Shown piece by piece: positions 11,588 to 22,900 of a DNA stretch of 64,000 bases. Each line of letters starts with the position of its first letter. Within the stretch, counting starts at the first letter, position 1. The notes beneath the pieces are model-generated. The model worked only from the letters and a program-made list of their open reading frames with translations. It was not told the origin of the DNA and did no database searches. The translations under genes were made by a program, and so were the position numbers. This DNA is from Saturnia japonica (taxonomy: Eukaryota; Arthropoda; Insecta; Lepidoptera; Saturniidae): assembly GCA_033032175.1 (NCBI GenBank), contig CM065304.1:2976001-3040000 (forward strand), written 5' to 3'.

Positions 11588-12696
11588 CTTTTGGAAAGAT
11601 CTTACTGGATCCTGCCACTGGGCTATCTTTATTATCAGATGTTTCATCTTCTTCATTACTATTTTGGGTCTCATGTATTGGAGGTATATTTAATGGCAAT
11701 TGCTCAGGAGATTTACTGCAAGATGTATTTTCTGAAGTATCCATGAAGTATTCACTCAAACTACTACTAATACAACCTTCATTATTATTTTTAGGAGTTG
11801 ATGTACACTGAGTTGCATTAAAAGTTGGGATTTCCTCTTTATGATAGCTGAAATTTAGCTCGAAGCTAGAAATATTCTCCATCTGTTCAAGTGCTTTAAG
11901 GAAACCCTCATAGTAGTCTTCAACTGAAGATCCATATGAAATTGAACCAAGCATAAGTGAATATGATCCTTGTTCTGTATTATCTAAACTCAGGTTCTTA
12001 TTAAGAGTTTCAGAAATACTGCTTTGTCCAAAGCTGAAAGTAGTAAAATTAATTTAAATATATTTGTATACACTGCAGTCCAATCACTAAAAGATGGCTA
12101 AGTGAAATTTGTCGATTTTGAATTTCATACACAGCTATCAAGCAAATTTTTCTCTATCAATCAGGCTGTGCCATGATATTTTTTAAATTATTACCAAGAT
12201 GAAACACAATACTCAGTCTTTTTATAATCATCAAAGTTAATTTGCCACTTTTAACACCCATAACTCAAATTTTCACTTAACAGCGTTTAAGTGATTGGAC
12301 GGCAGTACAGTATATTAGGGTAATTAAAAAATATTCAATATTTTTTATTGTAACAGAATCATGCTTATAAGTTTTGTTTAGGAATTACTACTAGATACGT
12401 TAAGTTCTTCACTCACATAGATATTTTATTATTTAAGTACTGCGATGTTTCATTTTTCATTTAATGTTAAAAACTGTGGGACAAATATGTAATATGAGGG
12501 TACATATTATTGTTGTTACTACTTTTGTAATCCATTACGAAATTAGCTTTAAGATTAGGGCATAGACTTTGAAAAATATTTGAAACAGTAGGCATTTGAT
12601 TCACTACCTTTGTTTATTATTTCAAAATACGTACTTCTCTGGATCAGTTGATATGCTCTCATCAGAACTCGGTTCATTTCGTTTTTTACTCGCCAT
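11588..12696 (-). CDS. Unidentified gene, two visible exons (partial)
   Basis: Exon 1 (12,635-12,696) starts MASKKRNEPSSDESISTDP and ends at GTACGT. Exon 2 (11,588-12,033) starts after CTTTCAG, and the phases agree (AA plus C). Together they encode about 169 residues before a donor, AAAAG then GTAAGT. Reading through that donor gives a stop four codons later. The protein is rich in Ser, Asn, Glu and Thr, with no signal peptide or membrane segment, and one segment, EDYYEGFLKALEQMENI, could be helical. I do not recognise the family. The donor lies only 16 bp from the end of the Tc1-like element, and no further exon was found to the left, so the gene may end early, continue far away, or be damaged. 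Confidence 0.5.
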
Positions 12697-12979
12697 GTTC
12701 CTTTCGTCGTGTACGTACTTACGAAGAATAATTATTCACTTAGTATTTTAGTTTATTCGTATCTTACTATAATTAATTTTCTGAAACCACTACATATATC
12801 AACTTATTGCCAAAGATATATTTTACTCGTAAGCAACAGAAAAACGGATTTGAAATGAGTTCGTCAATTCCTTTTGAACAGTTTGAACCAGAGATAAAGT
12901 GCTGTGGTATCTTCGAACTACGTTTTTTATTATTATTTAGCGACATCTTTCGAAGATAATTGATATATCTACGACAGAT

Positions 12980-14165
12980 TTTCATTACATTGTTACCAGT
13001 AGTAAAAAGGGTTTATAATATTATCAGTACGAACCACGAACCTATTAGTTACTGCTTTATTAATAGAACTTTATTTCTTCACTTTACTACTACATAAATA
13101 GAAAAAGTTAAAATATTACAATTATAAAGTTCTGTGTTAGACTAAAAAAATATTTTCACCATTTTTACCAGATCAGGACATTTCCTCCATATTATAAGAT
13201 TATTATAAAAGAGTTTAGAGAAAATCTTTAAATATATATGGAGATAAATTATGAGGTTATAAAATATAACAAAGGAAACAGGGTTTTTAGCATAGTAAAG
13301 TACGTAGTAACAAATAATATTGGAAATGATCATACTATTTTGGAGGGTTTTATATCTAAATCTCAAAATTTGGGGAATTTATAGCTTAGGTTAGTGATTA
13401 ACACATTTCCTTTGGCAGCATTTAAAAAATGTCTAGGTAGTCTAGGTACCTGTTGGGATGCGCATGCATTTTTTCGTGTAGATTATTATCAGTGATTTTA
13501 GCAGTAGTTTGAGGTTTTAAAAACTTTACGGAAACTGTTTATGTTATTGGCGTCGAATTTAGTTATCCTTCGTCCGAACTTAACAACTGTTATTAGTGTT
13601 AGGTTAGGTTAGAATTTGAGTCAGGACTCCATAAGTATGTACGTCATATTTTTATATATTACAATAAATATATTACTATTCTCATGAAATGAAATTGTTT
13701 TAATTAGAGTAAATACCCTATAAATAAAAATAAATATTTAACTAATCTACGTTCGTATATGTACACTTATTTCAAGTATATCCACGAGATGGATGCACTC
13801 AAAATAAAAGTATATTTTTGACATACCCATCTATTTCCGTATATTCATATCTATGAGATAAAGTTTGAACATTGAAGTTATGTATAACTCTTATTCTTCT
13901 TGTTTGTGCGCCGCAGAAGCATTTGCCAGTATCAATGTTTTATTTAAAAAGAAACAATAATTCATAATGTTGCCGTTGTATACATAAGTTAAAAACGTAG
14001 GAATAATAGAAAATTATTATAAATTTGGAAACTGGATAAGAATTTTAATTATATAAATTTATACACATTTCATAATAATTATAAATATTTTATATTCTAA
14101 CATTACTAATTATATACTAATATTACTTTTTTAAATCAAATTAGCAAGTGCTTTATATAATATAA
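12980..14165. other. Intergenic AT-rich sequence, no feature recognised
   Basis: No supported coding or transposon sequence. Short open stretches at 13,142-13,366 are AT-rich and low in complexity. Confidence 0.4.
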
Positions 14166-15149
14166 TAATGTCATTACAAACAAGAAGCGATCGAATAGAT
14201 ACAGGAAAAGAAACTTGTAGTGAATTTAAAGAATTAAAGAGGCTAGAGGAATCCTATAATGGTCAGGAAAACAAAAAATGGTTGAAATCGCCCTCTTCAA
14301 ATACACAAACACATGCATTCTCTATAACGCGAAATTTAGCAAGGTGACAAGGAGTAGATGCGTGACCCAAACGAATGCGAATTAAAATAGTTGTTACAAT
14401 TTTATTAAATCCGGCGTTAAAAATCCATGTAGGTTTCAAACTAACATTTGGCTGAATACTAAAATAATTTTTCATTTAGATCCAGTACTACTCTCCCAAT
14501 ATTCATTCCAAGAATTCTTGAGATGAACACTAGGAAGAGAAACAAGATCCTAACAATAAATTTGAAAAGGATGGTGGTCTCCACATTTCACATCCTCTTT
14601 AGCTAACTGATCTGCCCTTTCGTTACCATAAATTCCCGAGTGACCTGGAATCCAAGCAAAAACATCATGATAACTTCTAATAAAACAAACATGTAATAAA
14701 TTCCGAATTTCGAGAATATTAGGATGAATATCTCAATTTTAGTGGGAATTTATTTAGAGCTTGTAGCGCACTGAGATTATCTGAGAAAACCACAGTTTCA
14801 GTGAGTTTCATTAATATAATGTATTCTATTGCTTTAAATAAACCAAAACACCACTAGAAACGCTTCATTCACAAGGGAGTTTAATTTTTTGTACATTGTT
14901 GTATTGTTTGTGGTATACTCCGACACCAACACAACTGTCATGAGAATACTTTAAACATCACTAAATATGAAGTGGTGATCTTGCCACTTTTCATTTTTTA
15001 TCATTGAACGGAAATGATTTTTTGGTTCAACTAAATTCTTAAATATATGAAGCGTTATACAAAATATCTGGTTGAGTAAACAAAGCATTATAATTAGTGT
15101 TATATACTGGTAGAATATAAGTGTAAATAGGTGCAGAAAAAGATTTATA

Positions 15150-16452
15150 CAAGGTGTCCAGAAAGGGTATCGGGTATTTGTAAGTTCAATGAAACAAAAA
15201 TTATTTGTATGCAATAAAAAAGTTTATTGTTTATTATTAGCATATGAATTGGAAAATTATTTGGAAAAGATGATGTTATCCAAATGATGACCGTTACGTT
15301 GCTGGCACTCTTCTAAACGGAAACGAAGATTGGCGATAACACGTTGACACATAGCTATCGATATTGCTGCCATTTCTGACCTGATGTTTTGCTTTAACTG
15401 GGTTAGATTCGTCGGATTGTTTTGATAAAACTTACTTTTAAGGTATCCCCATGCAAAATAGTCAAGCGGGCTAAGGTCGGGGCTTCTGGGAGGCCAGTTG
15501 ATGTTACCCCTTCGCGAAATGACTTTATTAGGGAATAATTCGTTAACAACTTCCATTGAGTCATTTGAGGTATGGCAACTGGCCCCATCTTGCTAGAACC
15601 ACGTTCTTGAGTTGAAACCTGCAAACTCCTGCAACTCTGGGACCAAAAAATTTCGCAACATATCGCAATAACGGTCACTATTCACATTAATTGCTCGGCC
15701 TCGTTGATCTTCATGAAAATAAGGATCAATTATGCCTTTAGCAGACATAGCGGCCCAAACAACGACCTTTGGGCTATGCAGGGGTCGTTCATGCTTTCGT
15801 CTCGGATTCTCCACTGCCCAGTAGCGACAATTCTGCTTATTAACATGACCATTCAGGTGAAAATTTGCTTCGTCACTGAACAGTATGTTGTTAAAGTTGT
15901 TAAATCGCTGCAGCATTTCGTTCGCAAAATTCAGTCGATTAGCATAGTCCGTATCCTTCAATTCTTGAACCAATTGAATTTTATAGGCTTTTAGATGTAA
16001 GTCTTTCTTTAAAATCGAATGTAAAGACGATTTTTTGATGTTCAACGCTTGGCTTCGCTTTCGGATGGATAAAGACGGATTTTGACGAACCGACGCCTCA
16101 ACTTCTTCAATTGTTTCTTCATCGCGAACTGAACGAGGACGACCAGAGTTTTGAATTTTAACTGTCGCACCTGTATTCTCGAACATCCTGATCCATTTCC
16201 TAATGCTATCGTCACTTGGCGCGTGGCGTGTACGATATTCCGCACGATAGAGACGTTGAGCAGTCACTATTGAATCACCATTACGATAATACGCTCGTAC
16301 GCAAAATGCGCGATGCGTCCCCGAGTACTGTTCCATCGTGACTAAAACTCCACAAAATGGCGGACGCCACGAACCCCTCCCCGCACCCTTTAGACGCCCC
16401 GTTTCGAATATGGCGCGAAAACAAATACCCGATACCCTTTCTGGACACCTTG
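15150..16452 (-). mobile_element. DD41D mariner-type transposon (rosa-like), 1303 bp
   Basis: The 32-bp terminal inverted repeats are identical (15,150-15,181 and 16,421-16,452, start CAAGGTGTCCAGAAAGGG) and are flanked by TA on both sides (15,148-15,149 and 16,453-16,454). The single minus-strand gene fills most of the element. Identical ends and one point defect indicate a fairly recent insertion. Confidence 0.95.
15257..16336 (-). pseudogene. DD41D mariner transposase with one premature stop
   Basis: ATG at 16,336 (MEQYSGTHRAF) starts a frame of about 359 codons to 15,257. An N-terminal helix-turn-helix region (RKWIRMFENTG, SGRPRSVRDEE) is followed by the DDE/D domain: FSDEANFH (first Asp), QDGASCH (second Asp) and SPDLSPLDYFAWGYLK (third Asp). 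Forty-one residues separate the second and third Asp, the spacing of the DD41D (rosa/Visitor) group of Tc1/mariner. TAG at 15,593-15,595 stops the frame directly before QDGASCH; otherwise I see no break. It would act in the nucleus by cut-and-paste at TA. Confidence 0.9.
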
Positions 16453-16719
16453 TATTTTAAAAAGCTTTTGAACTAATGTAAGTTAAAGATTTACACGGCC
16501 AGAAAGGAGATGTGTTGATATAATTTAAGAGGGCTTCTGTTTTTGAAATAAGTGTATGATTTGAAAGTTGCAAAATATTTAAAAAGTACTTATCTCAGAC
16601 AACTAACTAACTTTAATACTTTCAGAACTAGATAATGAATTGATAGAAATGAATGAACAGATAGGAAGTGTTATAAATGACGTACATTCTTCTACGATAC
16701 AAAAGTTATTAAGATAAAA

Positions 16720-17328
16720 GTGCCCTTATTACAAAATACCGACGACGCTCGGTTAGGTTAGACTTGCGAACATTGAAATCATCCTCTTTATTTCATACAT
16801 TGCCTGCTACTCTTAGGCAATCTATAGAATACCGGCATTTTGCATATTTACAAAAATCGATGTTTCAAACATTGAAATAAAAAACCGATACCACAGTTCA
16901 TGAAATTTATTAGAAATAAATAAGCTAGAATTCAATTACATAATTCACAAAATTTATTCATTCAATAAAAGAAATAAAGTTATAATTCTAAAATACACAC
17001 GTCTATATACCACATCTTTGGTGAACTTTGCTAAGAAAAATTATTATATATAAATATATAGTTAATATAAGATAAGAAAAAAAAACAAAGCTGTTCATAC
17101 ATATAGGCTAGATAAATTTAATTAATATATATATTTACAAAATTTTACCACCATGGCACATCGAGAAGAGTGGTTCATGTCAAATGCAATATATTTCAAA
17201 AAACTTAATATCTATTGTCATTTAAGAAGCGAAATATCATTCCGACCATTTCATGAGTACATACGATGATCGACATTCAACATTTTATAAGATTTTAAAG
17301 CCTCATTTAGGTACTGGCGAAAAAACTT
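16720..17328. other. Intergenic, nothing recognised
   Basis: AT-rich sequence without supported genes or transposon ends. Confidence 0.4.
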
Positions 17329-17618
17329 AAGGTCACTCACTTATCAACACGGCACCCGACCAACACGGTCTCCTTGCTCGACATTCATCGTTGACGAGTG
17401 AACGACGCGTGGCCAACTAGTAAACATCATGTGCCAACGAATTGACAAGTAGTAAGTGAGCGACAAAGATGTATAGTTCTTGCGTGGACAACTCGCGGTC
17501 CACTCTCCGTCCGCATATAGACTGCTTGCGTGCGAGTCGATGCGGTGACGTTATCAACCACAGGCAGCGATGTGGTGCTGCTTGGGTGCCCGGTTGATAG
17601 GTGAGTGGCGACCTTCAT
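17329..17618. mobile_element. MITE-like palindromic element, about 290 bp
   Basis: The ends are imperfect inverted repeats: AGGTCACTCACTTATCAAC on the left, and the complement of GTTGATAGGTGAGTGGCGACCT on the right, continuing into CGGCACCC / GGGTGCCCG. The interior is GC-richer than its surroundings and contains further short inverted pieces. No coding capacity is seen. The target duplication is unclear. Confidence 0.6.
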
Positions 17619-17619
17619 T

Positions 17620-18714
17620 CGGGTGTATTCGATACTCGCTAATAACTTCAAAGTTTATAGAAGTTTACCAGGGGAAACACGTGATCCGGGATCCTAAACA
17701 TTTTTTTTTGTGAGTCGATACACATTAAATAGACAAAATCGTAGATCCGAATCACAGGTCATCCATGTTTGAAAGAAATTTGTTCACTGAGTATAGACTA
17801 ATATATAAACATATCTACGTGGTCTTATTCGTGCACGAATTGTTCGCCGAGAATCTAAATGAGGCTTAGAGTTTGATGCAATGCTAAAATTTCAGCTGGA
17901 GTTAGTATATTTAAAATATGTACTTGTAAGTTTAAATTTATTCCTGGTTACAATTAATTGGAAGACAATTGTTTTATATTAAAAAGTATTTATTTTTTGG
18001 TTAATAGATTATCGACTGTAAAACATGTTTATACTAAATAATTTAAGAGATATTATTTCTTATTTAGATCTATCATTTAAACATACAAAACATATCATGC
18101 AAATAATTATTCTAAATACATTTCTGGTAAATATTAAATAAGAAAATGCAGTAAATAAATGCAGTCAGTAATATGTACACGGAAACTGAGACTCGATGTT
18201 GATGTAAAAAGTAAACAGCTGAACTTTTGTGCGAAATGGAGGATTTCATTGAGGAACTTTAGCTGGTGCAAGTTCATCATTGATGAAAAATTTGGCAATT
18301 CAGTAAATTATTGTACTCAGCGTAAGCCGAATTTCAAAGATGACGCTTTCCGGTATAGCTGGATAGAATTTTTTTTATAGAAACCTTTTCAAATTAAGTA
18401 TCAAATATGTATGATTATAAATGTGTTACAAATGCCTGTGGACCTTTATATGTTGCCGTAACACCACTTCTGGTATTATGATTTTTGACTTCTGTTGACA
18501 ATATTAATATCATGGGGTTTAATCTAGCATATTTTAAGTAAAAAAAATGTCCGTTGAACTGGAAATAGAAAATCATGTCATGTATTTTATAGCAGATAGG
18601 CTAACCATGACAATTATTTTAACTTCCAACATAGAAATGAAATACTTTTTATATATTAGTCAACAATGTTTCTCTAATATAATCAAACTTATCTTGTTAT
18701 GATAGAATTAAATT
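17620..18714. other. Intergenic sequence, nothing recognised
   Basis: No supported gene. A plus-strand open stretch at 18,159-18,380 has no recognisable domain and no supporting splice sites. The LanB2 3' untranslated region may extend into this area, but its polyadenylation site is not determined. Confidence 0.35.
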
Positions 18715-18718
18715 AATT

Positions 18719-18972
18719 CGCACCTTCGGTAAGAAAAGAGCACAACTGCACTTTTTGTAATTTTTCATGGTAGACATTTGCTAATATTGCTTTGAAGTAA
18801 CTATCCTTTACATGAAATATGCTTTACACTTTTTACAAGTGTATTTGTTCCTCCAGATAAAAGAATATTTTTAAAGAACTTGGGCGTAATTAACTAATTT
18901 TACGTATTTTTAACAAATGAGCCCTTGTCTTACCGAAGCTGCTAATTATGCACTTGTCTTACCGAAGGTGCG
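18719..18972. mobile_element. Small TIR element with AATT flanks (MITE)
   Basis: Perfect 15-bp inverted ends (CGCACCTTCGGTAAG at 18,719-18,733 and its complement at 18,958-18,972) are flanked on both sides by AATT (18,715-18,718 and 18,973-18,976). A second, diverged copy of the right end occurs at about 18,929. At 254 bp it has no coding capacity. The AATT flanks and CG-starting ends resemble the large transposon at 2243-7681. Confidence 0.7.
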
Positions 18973-19752
18973 AATTGTTCAAGATTGATCTCCAAAGTGG
19001 GTTTATATTATGGAGTTCCAAACATTCATTGTGCACGTTAATTGTAGATATAATGAGGTTTGATGACGATATTCGACTTTAATTCGATATCAATTGTATA
19101 AAGGTAATCAAGTTACAGCTTTAATAGTAGACATTAATATATAATGGAATTACGACGTAAAGTAAATATTTAAGGAACTAATTGCTCGACTTTTTCAGTC
19201 GTAAGATATATAAGTATAAAGTTAAAATTACATATTTAGTTACGTTATTGTTATGTGAGTAAAAAAAGACTTGTCCTTGATCCGTAGAAAATAAGTACGG
19301 ACATGTTTTTAATGTGCTTATTAAAGTTTATCACATAGACTATAAAATATTTATCGTTATAGGGAAACGATTATTTGCTTTATCTTTGAGGATAGTTTTG
19401 TAAAATATAAATGAAGGTAATGATGACTGTACCTTCTGCTTCTAACTAGACTAGTCTTTGATAAGAGAGTCGCGAATATAAAAAATACTAAACTCGGAAC
19501 TAATTTAATATTATTTAGATTAGAAATGTGAAAGTGTAACGCTGCATATTGCATTTTATTGTTTTGCATTTGCCACGGCATTAGTATAAGTCCTGCACTA
19601 ACATTGAAACTAAAAATATAGAACTATATTGTTTAAGTAACACACAAACACTATCCAAAAAACAAAACGTACCATTGCATCATCTATCATAGAATTATTG
19701 AAATTAGTATCGTTTGATTTAGTCAGTTGTTTAAAGTTGTTTTTTTTTATAT

Positions 19753-19903
19753 CTATCTAAAGCTTGCCGGTCTGCTTGGACCTTCGGTGGGTTCCAGAAC
19801 GACCCTCTTGAAGCAACCATCGGGTAGCTGGTTAAGGATGTCCTTGATATTTTCCACCTCGATCTTGAGGTGGTCGTGCTCATCTTGGTATTCCTTCATC
19901 CAC
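19753..19903 (-). CDS. LanB2: LanB2 last exon (C-terminus)
   Basis: Encodes [20 protein letters not shown], then [16 protein letters not shown] and a stop at 19,753-19,755. The C-terminal cysteine pairs with the beta chain in other laminins, and the residues after it are the tail involved in integrin recognition by the trimer. Acceptor TTTGTAG. Confidence 0.96.
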
Positions 19904-22900
19904 CTACAAACCAAAAGTTAATATAGTTTAAACGCATTACAAAGTAATTACTAGCTACTTTCACCATTGGTAAACTTAACATCTAAATTGGCTTGTACAG
20001 AAAATATGCCAATAAAAAAAATTCAATATAAAATAAACAATCACTTTTGGCGATAGAGATAGTAAGTACTTACATTTATTTTAAAGGATTTTCAGATCGA
20101 CGTGAGTTCGAATCCCTGCAATGACTCTGAGCTTTCGATGAAGGAAAACATCGTGATGAAACCATAGCATAATGGTAGGGTATTTTCAATTAATTTTCGG
20201 TTTTAGTAAGTCAATTTCAATTCATTTTCGATTAGCTATCACCTTCGAGTTGAAAATTTGCCGCCAAGCAACTGTAGGTATGTTCTGGTATCTGCACTTG
20301 AAAGCCAGCCTCCCCACTAGACTTAGCCTATTACCATCTTGGGCCACATCGTCACATAACCCTCGGGTGAGATTGTGGCCAAACACTAAATATATATAAC
20401 ATTTTAAAAAATAGAAAAAAATTACGTACCTTTGGTGATCGTTCTTGGCCTCCGTTAAACTCTTGATTTTACCATCCAAGTCGACAGTTTTCAACGCCAT
20501 CTCAGCCATATTTAAACTCTCCTCTAAAATTAATATTAATGTATATACAGATAACGAATTATAATAGCATTTCAGTCACCTATTGGCTATTTTGTCCATA
20601 GTAAACAATTTCTGTTGAACTTTATTAAACTGCTTAGTCAAAATAGCCATTTTAAATATTTTTTTACGGTTTATTAGAATTTGAACAAGATATGGTTGTT
20701 TATTGAAAAAATTAATTAATCGAATTTCGTTTTTCAATATTAGGTTCGGATTTTTGTCATTTTTTGATACTGTTACATTTTACCGAAATATTCAAAGGTA
20801 AAAGAAAAAACTAAAATACATCATTATTACTTCGATACCCAGTGAACATCTGAATGACATCGAGCAATAACATACGTTATGTAAAAAATGACTCAGTAAT
20901 GAGTTAGAAATAACTGATTGTTTCGCACTTTTGATGTAACTACTATAATATATATCTGTGATGTACATTTGACATCCGCTTAATATACTATTAATGTGGG
21001 AAATGACAACCCTGACGTCATTTTGATAAAAATATTGGCGGTAAAGTGTTGATAACAAAATTTTACAAGTTACTGCTGAAGTAAGATGCTAAGATGTTGA
21101 ACTAACTATGAACAACTAACAAGATTCGCACTTGCATATTAGAATGACTCAATAGTCATTCTAATATGCAAGTGCCTCCCAATCAACACTGGAGGTACTT
21201 CGGAAGTTATACGAATTAATATTCGTGTTAGTCGTGATACTTGGTTCATAAAAACAAACACACATTCATATCTTATATTATATCTTTATGATGTTATATT
21301 AATATCACACATTATGCCACGAATTTGAGATAACTATTTATTTATTAAAGAAGCGCCAACAGCGCTCATATTTAACTTGAGCCATTTTTACAATTCATTC
21401 AAGTCTAATACAGATATGCGAACCTATTACAGGCGCACACTACATTGATAACGCAAAATATCGCAAATGTAATTTAAAAAATTAAATAAAGTAAGTTACA
21501 ACATATGAAAAACTACTACTAATAAAAAATAATAATTTAAATTAATACTAATATAAATAGCAGAACATTAATGTAATTAACATTGTAACATTAAAATAAT
21601 TCATTGAAAGGATCGCTATGTTTTAATTAATAATGGGAAAGAAAAATAAAAAATAAAACAGAGAGTCCAGTGATTATGAATATCAATTATTGTAAATTAA
21701 ATTAATTAAAATTTAAGTACAAAATTTAATTAAAATAATTAGCTATTGTAAAATAATCACATCAATTTCATGTCATGTATACATAAAAACGCTGTAACCC
21801 ACGTATGCCTTGTGTGTGACATCAAAGTAAGGTAACGTGAACTCACGGTAAGAATTTTAATCAAAAGCGAAATTTCGTAGTACATTATACTTACGTAATC
21901 GATCTAAAGCACCATCATCCAAAGTAGGTAGGTTTTGCAATTCGTCCATTATGACCTTTAGATCTTCGAGACCTTTGGTCACTTGTTTCTCGGCCTCCCT
22001 TGCGTCTGTGTTCGCTTGACCCACCTGTTGAAGTTAGTGGTATGAAAATTGGTATTCGGTTTCTCGGTGACAGTCTTTAAAAACTAGTTTTTATCAGAGT
22101 TTGGAAAATGAGTACTTTACCAATCAAAGAATATCGGCTTTACCTTGCCTCGATTAAATGGGTAAGTAATAATTTATTTCATCAAAATTAATATGTAGTT
22201 AGTTCCAATTAACAATTGTATTTCCACCTTCATTTTAGCATCTCTGGTGAGCTGCATGTTTTCTGTCGCCATTTTCTCCAAATCTTCGATCTGTTTCGCA
22301 GTGCCCTTAACGCGAGCTGTAAATAAAAAACTAAATCGGATATACCTCGATTATATATTCTAAAAATTAATGCAGCGTATATAGTACACAAATAACAACA
22401 ATCAATAAGAAAATAATCATGCTCCTTGATTCATTAATAATGTTCAAGAAATCTATAAAAATTCAGCATTATAGTCAATAGCGACATCTGACGCAAAATG
22501 TTAAACGCGAACTAACCTGTAAGAATTAGAATATTTTACTTTGTACCAACAAAATGAAAGAAAAGCATTAAGTACCTTATAAGTGCAACCGTTATTATAG
22601 TCGGTTATTAATTAGTAGGCGCTTATAAATTATTAATGGTTAATTATATCGAACAATTAAGAAATAATATATCATACCTGATAACTTATCGGCTTCATCA
22701 CGAAGTTTAACAGCTTCTGCTCTCGAAGAAGATGAATGTTTCTTAATATCATGAGCTGCCTTTTAGATAATTATTCATAAGTTAATAAACATACAATCAG
22801 AATTTTATAAAAATCTAATCGTAATAAAACATATATTGTAAATTATAAAAAAGAGACTATAACAACATTTTAAAAATCAACGTACCTGGGAAGCCTTTTC

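Larger units (their letters stand above)
14168..16570 (-). mobile_element. Non-LTR retrotransposon remnant (RNase H region), interrupted by mariner
   Basis: The minus strand reads a decayed I/Jockey-type C-terminal region. The order is KSFSAPIYTY near 15,120, an RNase H region with FAWIPGHSGIYGNERADQLA near 14,640, LIRIRLGHASTPCHLAKF near 14,350, an EEGDFNHFLFS segment near 14,285, and a tail with FPVSIRSLLVCND near 14,190. Several stops and frame changes are present. The sequence right of the mariner (16,455-16,570) may continue it. Confidence 0.7.

Noticed and set aside
14168..14340. Plus-strand open frame starting MSLQTRSDRIDTG as a first coding exon
   Set aside because: The opposite strand continues the non-LTR C-terminal region through this stretch, so the plus-strand frame is best explained as antisense.
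22221..22240. Read-through of LanB2 exon 25 past its donor
   Set aside because: The frame is open beyond AAG, but only the GTGGAA donor restores phase and the gamma-chain pattern with exon 26.
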